The translations under genes were made by a program, and so were the position numbers. Of a stretch of 9,796 bases of DNA, positions 6,065 to 9,796 are shown one piece after another. The DNA comes from CAZLGM01 sp964558875 (GTDB lineage: Bacteria; Desulfobacterota; Desulfobulbia; Desulfobulbales; Desulfocapsaceae). The DNA is taken from NCBI GenBank assembly GCA_964558875.1, contig CAZLGM010000126.1, positions 1-9,796 of the forward strand. The letters are read 5' to 3'. The notes beneath the pieces are model-generated. The model was given only the letters and a program-made list of their open reading frames with translations, did not search any database and had not been told where the DNA came from. Every line of letters starts with the position of its first letter. Within the stretch, counting starts at the first letter, position 1.

Positions 6065-6996
6065 TAGTCCAATCGGCGTCTGAGATTTTTCAAATTGTAA
6101 TGTCTGGGGGCCGGCTCGATAAATCGGGCGTGCTGGCTCAGGGAAACACCGACTCCACATTCAATGACAGATTCGATACCGAGAGTGTGGAGCTTACCCA
6201 GCACTCCTGGCCAATGAATGGGCTGAGCAATGTTGGCCGTGGTCATATCGATCAACGACTCAACAGTGTCGCAGATGGTGTGATCAAGGGCAGAGAGGAC
6301 AGGGCAGGATGGCCGGCGCCAGCCCATTTCGCCAAGAAAGGAACGAAACTCCCTGGCGGTCCCTTCCATAAATCCGGGATGATGGTAGGGGCTGTCGATT
6401 CGCAGCCGAATAGTCTTAATTGCGCCCAATTGCTCAGCAATGGTGAGCAGTGCGTCGGTCTCATGCTGGAGCCCCACATAGACTCCTGAGCAATTGTTGT
6501 TGAGGTTGGCAAGATTAATGCTTGAATAGTTACGTTCAGCTATGATGTCCAAAACGTTTTTGTGATCAAGGCCGATAATAACCACAACACCGAATTTCTT
6601 TTCAGGGCAGCATGTTTTGCCAAGCTTAAGCGCTTTTACGGTAATCCGTAATCCGGTGGGGAAGTCAATAGCTTCAGCAGCCACCAGAGCGGCATAAACA
6701 CCGAGGCTGTGTCCGGCCAGGTAGCTTGGAGTGAGACCAAGTCTGCGCAAGACATCAAATGTGCCGCAGGAAAAGGAGTAGGCAAAGACTTCCCGGGCCG
6801 GCTGATCCTCTTCAAAGGTCGTCTGGTTCTCTAATGATTGAACGAGATCGATTTTAACAGATTCCGATGCTGCTTCCAGGTAAGGTTGTATGGTTGTTCG
6901 GTACCTGAGAAAAAAATCCCGTTCTTTGCCAAACGGTTTGACACCGATGCCGGGAAAAAGAATTGCCTGGATTTGCTGATGCTCAAACAGGGTCAT
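6061..6996 (-). CDS. Stand-alone FabD-fold acyltransferase, probably not malonyl-specific
   Basis: A protein of 311 residues, the length of FabD-type transacylases. Leu-Phe-Pro-Gly-Ile-Gly (13-18) replaces the usual Leu-Phe-Pro-Gly-Gln-Gly. The nucleophile motif Gly-His-Ser-Leu-Gly is at 95-99 (Ser97), and the catalytic His is most likely His205 in Ser-Pro-Tyr-His-His-Pro. The ferry of an acyl group from CoA to a carrier protein or enzyme should thus be possible. By alignment to E. coli FabD from memory, the Arg that holds the malonyl carboxylate (Arg117) falls on Ala123 (or a Leu if two residues are gapped), and the residue after Gly-His-Ser-Leu-Gly is Val, not Glu. A non-carboxylated acyl substrate is therefore more likely. 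The ATG at 6996 was chosen because the fold starts there; it overlaps the previous gene by 14 nt. An upstream in-frame ATG at 7134 would add 46 atypical residues. Confidence 0.85.
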   Translation of the reverse strand: MTLFEHQQIQAILFPGIGVKPFGKERDFFLRYRTTIQPYLEAASESVKIDLVQSLENQTTFEEDQPAREVFAYSFSCGTFDVLRRLGLTPSYLAGHSLGVYAALVAAEAIDFPTGLRITVKALKLGKTCCPEKKFGVVVIIGLDHKNVLDIIAERNYSSINLANLNNNCSGVYVGLQHETDALLTIAEQLGAIKTIRLRIDSPYHHPGFMEGTAREFRSFLGEMGWRRPSCPVLSALDHTICDTVESLIDMTTANIAQPIHWPGVLGKLHTLGIESVIECGVGVSLSQHARFIEPAPRHYNLKNLRRRLDY

Positions 6997-8104
6997 ATCG
7001 CAGTATATATCCGGCTTGCATGAATTTTGATACTTCGGTGACAAAGCTTGCGATCCGGTCGCCCCGTTGAAACGATTCTTCCCGGATGATCTTATCCAGG
7101 CAGATGAACACCATCGGCGGTCCGCAATAACCAAGCTGGTCCAGCTTGGAATAGAAGATGGATGGATCGATTCCGATTGTGATCATCTCCTCCTTGATAG
7201 AATCAACAATATGTTTGGTAGGCAGGTTGATCTGAAAACAGCAGATTGTGTCAGGATCAATCCCGGCCCGTTTGATCATCCGCCCAAACCCATTAAAAAA
7301 AACGGAGCCGTCCTTTTCCTGGAAATGGGAGGTCGACAGAGCGTTTCGAAAGTTCTGTCGCAGGTGGTGACGACCTTCTTCATATTCCTTCCGCGGATTG
7401 AGCCACAGTCCCGGACGATGGTTGTACATCAGCGACGGCCTGTTGCCGCCCACAGACTCGATATAGGTGGACTCTACCTGGTATCCCTTTGATCGTGATC
7501 CATTCGCTGACAGAATAACCGCGCCGCCGCCGTCCGAGAGGAACCAGCGGAGAAAAAGCGATTCTTTGTCGACCAGTTCCTGGTTGTAGTAATCAGCCCG
7601 CAGTTCGGAAGACGACATGGAGGCGGAGAGAATAAGAGCGTTACGGTTCTGGCCGCTTCTGATTAACTGGTGACCAAGATAGAGCGCCTTGTAGGCGGAA
7701 GTACAGTTGGCATGAATGGAGAGTTCGTCACAACTGTCAATACCGAGCGCTTCCTGGATTCTGACCGACGCAGTTGGCATCTGGTCCTGGTGGGCCGATC
7801 CGTAGCAGATCAGGTCAATATCACCAGGTTTCATGGAGGCCGTCGTTAGAGCTTTTTGAGCGGCTTTTACCGCAAGAGAAATATTATCTTCATTAAATTC
7901 ACCGGTGTCGGGGTCAATACCGTAATGAACATAGTCGATATCGAGTAATTCTCCCATGACCGGATGGCTCCTCGATATCCATTTTCGGATCTTTCTAGGA
8001 GCATTGGTCAACTCGCCCAGAAAACGATTGATCTCCTGAAAGGGCACAGGTTCGCCGGGAAGATATGAGCCTGACCCGCATATGTAGACTGGATTATCGC
8101 TCAT
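6983..8104 (-). CDS. KAS III (FabH-fold) family protein with altered catalytic dyad
   Basis: A thiolase-fold protein of 373 residues, longer than FabH (about 320). Features in order: the opening strand Val-Tyr-Ile-Cys-Gly-Ser-Gly-Ser-Tyr-Leu-Pro (6-16), Ala-Asn-Cys-Thr-Ser-Ala-Tyr with the nucleophile Cys134, and Ser-Asp-Gly-Gly-Gly-Ala-Val-Ile-Leu (190-198). The place where FabH has His-Gln-Ala-Asn reads Phe-Gln-Ile-Asn (290-293), and where FabH has Gly-Asn-Thr-Ser it reads Gly-Tyr-Cys-Gly (325-328). The Cys can still form an acyl-enzyme, but the His/Asn pair that drives malonyl decarboxylation appears missing. Acyl transfer, aldol-type condensation or a structural role are alternatives to normal Claisen condensation. 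It starts 10 nt after the FabF-like stop, with AGGTG about 4 nt before the ATG at 8104; an ATG at 8176 lies inside the upstream gene. Confidence 0.85.
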   Translation of the reverse strand: MSDNPVYICGSGSYLPGEPVPFQEINRFLGELTNAPRKIRKWISRSHPVMGELLDIDYVHYGIDPDTGEFNEDNISLAVKAAQKALTTASMKPGDIDLICYGSAHQDQMPTASVRIQEALGIDSCDELSIHANCTSAYKALYLGHQLIRSGQNRNALILSASMSSSELRADYYNQELVDKESLFLRWFLSDGGGAVILSANGSRSKGYQVESTYIESVGGNRPSLMYNHRPGLWLNPRKEYEEGRHHLRQNFRNALSTSHFQEKDGSVFFNGFGRMIKRAGIDPDTICCFQINLPTKHIVDSIKEEMITIGIDPSIFYSKLDQLGYCGPPMVFICLDKIIREESFQRGDRIASFVTEVSKFMQAGYILRYDPV

Positions 8105-8114
8105 TACACCTGTA

Positions 8115-9347
8115 TTATGGTTGCGGCCGATCCGGCCGGGAAAAGATATGGACTCCGTTGTGACCGCCGAAGGCAAAGGAGTTGGACATCACATGGCTCA
8201 ACTGCTGTTTTCGTGCATGGCCTGCAACATAATCAAGATCCAGTTCAGGATCCGGATCGGTAAGATTTATAGTTGGCGGAATGATGTTGTCCCGAAGAGC
8301 CAGGCAGCAGATTACAGCTTCCACACCCGCCCCTCCAGCCAGACAGTGCCCGGTCATCGATTTTGTTGAAGAGACGGTGAGTTTAGCGGTATGGTCGCCG
8401 AACAGCTTTTTGATGGCCATGGTCTCATACAGGTCGTTGAGAGGGGTAGATGTTCCATGGGCGTTGATATAATCAATATCCTCCGGGAGCAGACCGCTTT
8501 CATGAAGAGCAAGTTCCATGCAGCGGGCCATCCCTCTACCATCCGGTTCAGGAGAGAGAATATTGTATGACTCGGTAAACAATCCGGGATAATAGGTGTG
8601 TGCGTAGATGTTTGCCCCTCTTTTTGCCGCATGTTCTTCCGACTCCAAAATCAGAAGACCCGCACCTTCCCCAATGACAAAACCTGACCGTTTACGGTCA
8701 AAAGGCCTGGAGGCCGATTCCGGCTTCTGTTCAGAGCCGGCAAGGGCCATCAGATTACAGAAGCCCTCAACATCGACATAGTTGATGGAGGAGTCGATAG
8801 AGCCGCAAATTACCACATCGCACATACCGCCGCGGATCAAACCGTAAGCGGCAGCCATGGCATAGACACCGGATGAACAGGCCGTGCCCATGACAAATGA
8901 AGGTCCGGAGAGTTTATGAGCAAGCGATATCCAGGAGGCGGGTGAGTTGGACATGTTTTTCAGGATGCGCATATTCTCTGGCTGTCCCTCGACAGGAATG
9001 TGGGCTGTACCGGTGGTGCCGATGATCACCCCTATCCGGCCTCTGTCCAGACCATCAAAATCGAGTCCGCCATCCTCAATAGCCATTTCAGCGGTCACTA
9101 CACCCATTCTGGTTGAACGGGTCATCTGGGAGCGCTTGCGCTTTTTTATTCGGCTGGCAAAGAATTCCTCTGCGTTCTCAGGCAGTTCAATACCATAACC
9201 ACATGAAAGCCCGGCCGTATTAAAGGACTTAAATGGAGCCGTAACCGATCGTCCTGTTGTCAGACCATGCCAGCACTCATCAACGTTCAGACCGAGTCCG
9301 GTCATCAGTCCAAGCCCGGTGACTGCGATGGAAGTTGAGTTACTCAT
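8115..9347 (-). CDS. FabF-type beta-ketoacyl synthase, catalytically complete
   Basis: A 410-residue KAS I/II protein of normal length. The nucleophile is Cys157 in Gly-Thr-Ala-Cys-Ser-Ser. His297 in Asn-Ala-His-Gly-Thr-Ser-Thr-Pro and His334 in Ser-Met-Thr-Gly-His are the two catalytic histidines, Lys329 is present in Ser-Ser-Thr-Lys, and the C-terminal Phe-Ala-Phe-Gly-Gly-His-Asn loop is at 391-397. It should perform decarboxylative Claisen condensation of an acyl group with a malonyl carrier, extending the chain by two carbons. Its ATG overlaps the stop of the FAD oxidoreductase as ATGA, which suggests translational coupling and a dedicated rather than housekeeping role. The ribosome site is weak (GGAG about 13 nt upstream). 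It is the only clearly elongating synthase in the visible operon. Chain-length factor function is unlikely because the active-site Cys is kept. Confidence 0.93.
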   Translation of the reverse strand: MSNSTSIAVTGLGLMTGLGLNVDECWHGLTTGRSVTAPFKSFNTAGLSCGYGIELPENAEEFFASRIKKRKRSQMTRSTRMGVVTAEMAIEDGGLDFDGLDRGRIGVIIGTTGTAHIPVEGQPENMRILKNMSNSPASWISLAHKLSGPSFVMGTACSSGVYAMAAAYGLIRGGMCDVVICGSIDSSINYVDVEGFCNLMALAGSEQKPESASRPFDRKRSGFVIGEGAGLLILESEEHAAKRGANIYAHTYYPGLFTESYNILSPEPDGRGMARCMELALHESGLLPEDIDYINAHGTSTPLNDLYETMAIKKLFGDHTAKLTVSSTKSMTGHCLAGGAGVEAVICCLALRDNIIPPTINLTDPDPELDLDYVAGHARKQQLSHVMSNSFAFGGHNGVHIFSRPDRPQP

Positions 9348-9796
9348 TTAATCAATGACTCCGCTGCTAAAATCCCCGACTTCATGGACTGCATAAATCC
9401 TCCCAGCCGGTTTGTCCATGCCCCGCCCATGATAATATTTTTTATCGGCAGATTGGCAGCCTTCATAATTTGTCGATGGGAGCCGCAGGTGCACTTAAGT
9501 CCCATAATCGCCCCCAGTGGATTGGCAGTGTATCGTAACATGGTCTTCGGTGTAGCCAGATCGGCGATCTGAACACACTCTTTCAACCCGGGATACAGCC
9601 TGTTTGCCTGCTCAATGGTTTTTTCGATAACACGTTTTTTCTCGGATGTGTATTGCTTTTTATCCAGGGCCAACCATTTTTTTGGATCGGTGCCCCCGAC
9701 CAGGCTGAGACTGAATTTTCCGTCTTCACAGAATCCAGGGTCGGAATTGCAGTGGGCGGTGATTGAAAAACCATCCATGGTGGTCCGATTTTCCTG
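9344..9796 (-). CDS. CrtI/phytoene-desaturase-like FAD oxidoreductase, C-terminal part
   Basis: Only the last 150 residues are in the window; the frame stays open to the right edge, so the true start lies beyond it. The visible part has marks of the CrtI/CrtISO branch of FAD-linked amine-oxidase-fold enzymes. A Leu-Ala-Thr-Pro-Lys-Thr segment (about visible residues 78-83) is followed about 18 residues later by a Cys-containing loop (Leu-Lys-Cys-Thr-Cys-Gly). Near the end, Ile-Met-Gly-Gly-Ala-Trp-Thr-Asn-Arg-Leu-Gly-Gly-Phe-Met-Gln-Ser-Met-Lys-Ser-Gly is the C-terminal FAD-contact region. Such enzymes desaturate, isomerise or saturate polyene chains. In this operon, next to ketosynthases, it more likely acts on an acyl chain or polyene made by the neighbours than on a carotenoid. 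An ATG at 9778 is internal, not the start. Confidence 0.82.
   Translation of the reverse strand, partial: QENRTTMDGFSITAHCNSDPGFCEDGKFSLSLVGGTDPKKWLALDKKQYTSEKKRVIEKTIEQANRLYPGLKECVQIADLATPKTMLRYTANPLGAIMGLKCTCGSHRQIMKAANLPIKNIIMGGAWTNRLGGFMQSMKSGILAAESLIK

Noticed and set aside
6100..6489. 129-codon plus-strand open frame
   Set aside because: Antisense to the acyltransferase gene, which has intact family motifs; typical shadow frame.
7067..7492. 141-codon plus-strand open frame
   Set aside because: Antisense to the FabH-fold gene and without any family resemblance.
8115..9347. FabF-like protein as an inactive chain-length factor
   Set aside because: The active-site Cys157 and the His297, Lys329 and His334 positions are all present, so it should be an active condensing enzyme.

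Overview
The window joins two stretches of bacterial DNA separated by a run of exactly 100 N (1847-1946), the usual placeholder for a gap of unknown size. The genes left and right of it are therefore not proven neighbours. The left part (1-1846) carries two plus-strand genes: a small single-domain cupin (118-438) and a secreted or membrane-anchored Tim44-like protein (827-1780). Between them lie two 93-nt hairpin repeats that look like members of a structured repeat or RNA family. The Tim44-like gene is followed by a perfect 30-bp palindrome, and the assembly stops at its last base.

The right part (1947-9796) is one dense minus-strand operon. Read in transcription order it encodes: the C-terminal part of a CrtI/phytoene-desaturase-like FAD oxidoreductase (runs off the right edge); a FabF-type ketosynthase with a complete Cys-His-Lys-His set; a FabH-type (KAS III-fold) enzyme that keeps the Cys but appears to lack the decarboxylation His/Asn; a stand-alone FabD-fold acyltransferase without the malonyl-binding Arg; a 3-hydroxyacyl-CoA dehydrogenase with an intact catalytic set; an enoyl-CoA hydratase; an AcpS-like protein that has lost both metal-binding carboxylates; a second, C-terminally short enoyl-CoA hydratase paralogue; and a radical SAM enzyme with a B12-binding-type N-terminal domain. 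Five of the eight junctions overlap by 4-14 nt and two others are separated by about 10 nt; one 4-nt overlap depends on a proposed TTG start.

Taken together this looks like a specialised acyl-chain assembly line. The FabF-type enzyme would condense units, the acyltransferase and KAS III-fold protein would load or transfer acyl groups, the dehydrogenase and two hydratases (CoA-type beta-oxidation folds rather than FabG/FabZ) would process the beta carbon, and the FAD enzyme and radical SAM enzyme would desaturate, isomerise or rearrange the product. No ACP, FabG, FabZ or enoyl reductase is in view; they may lie upstream, beyond the right edge. From memory, mixtures of FabF, CrtI-like and B12/radical SAM genes have been discussed for ladderane or polyunsaturated lipid synthesis in anammox bacteria and some sulfate reducers. 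I cannot verify that here, and the product is unknown.

The organism is probably an anaerobic Gram-negative bacterium. A member of the Desulfobacterota (Desulfobulbales-like) would fit the radical SAM/FAD lipid cluster, the moderate GC content and the Tim44-like secreted protein, but this is an inference of limited confidence.
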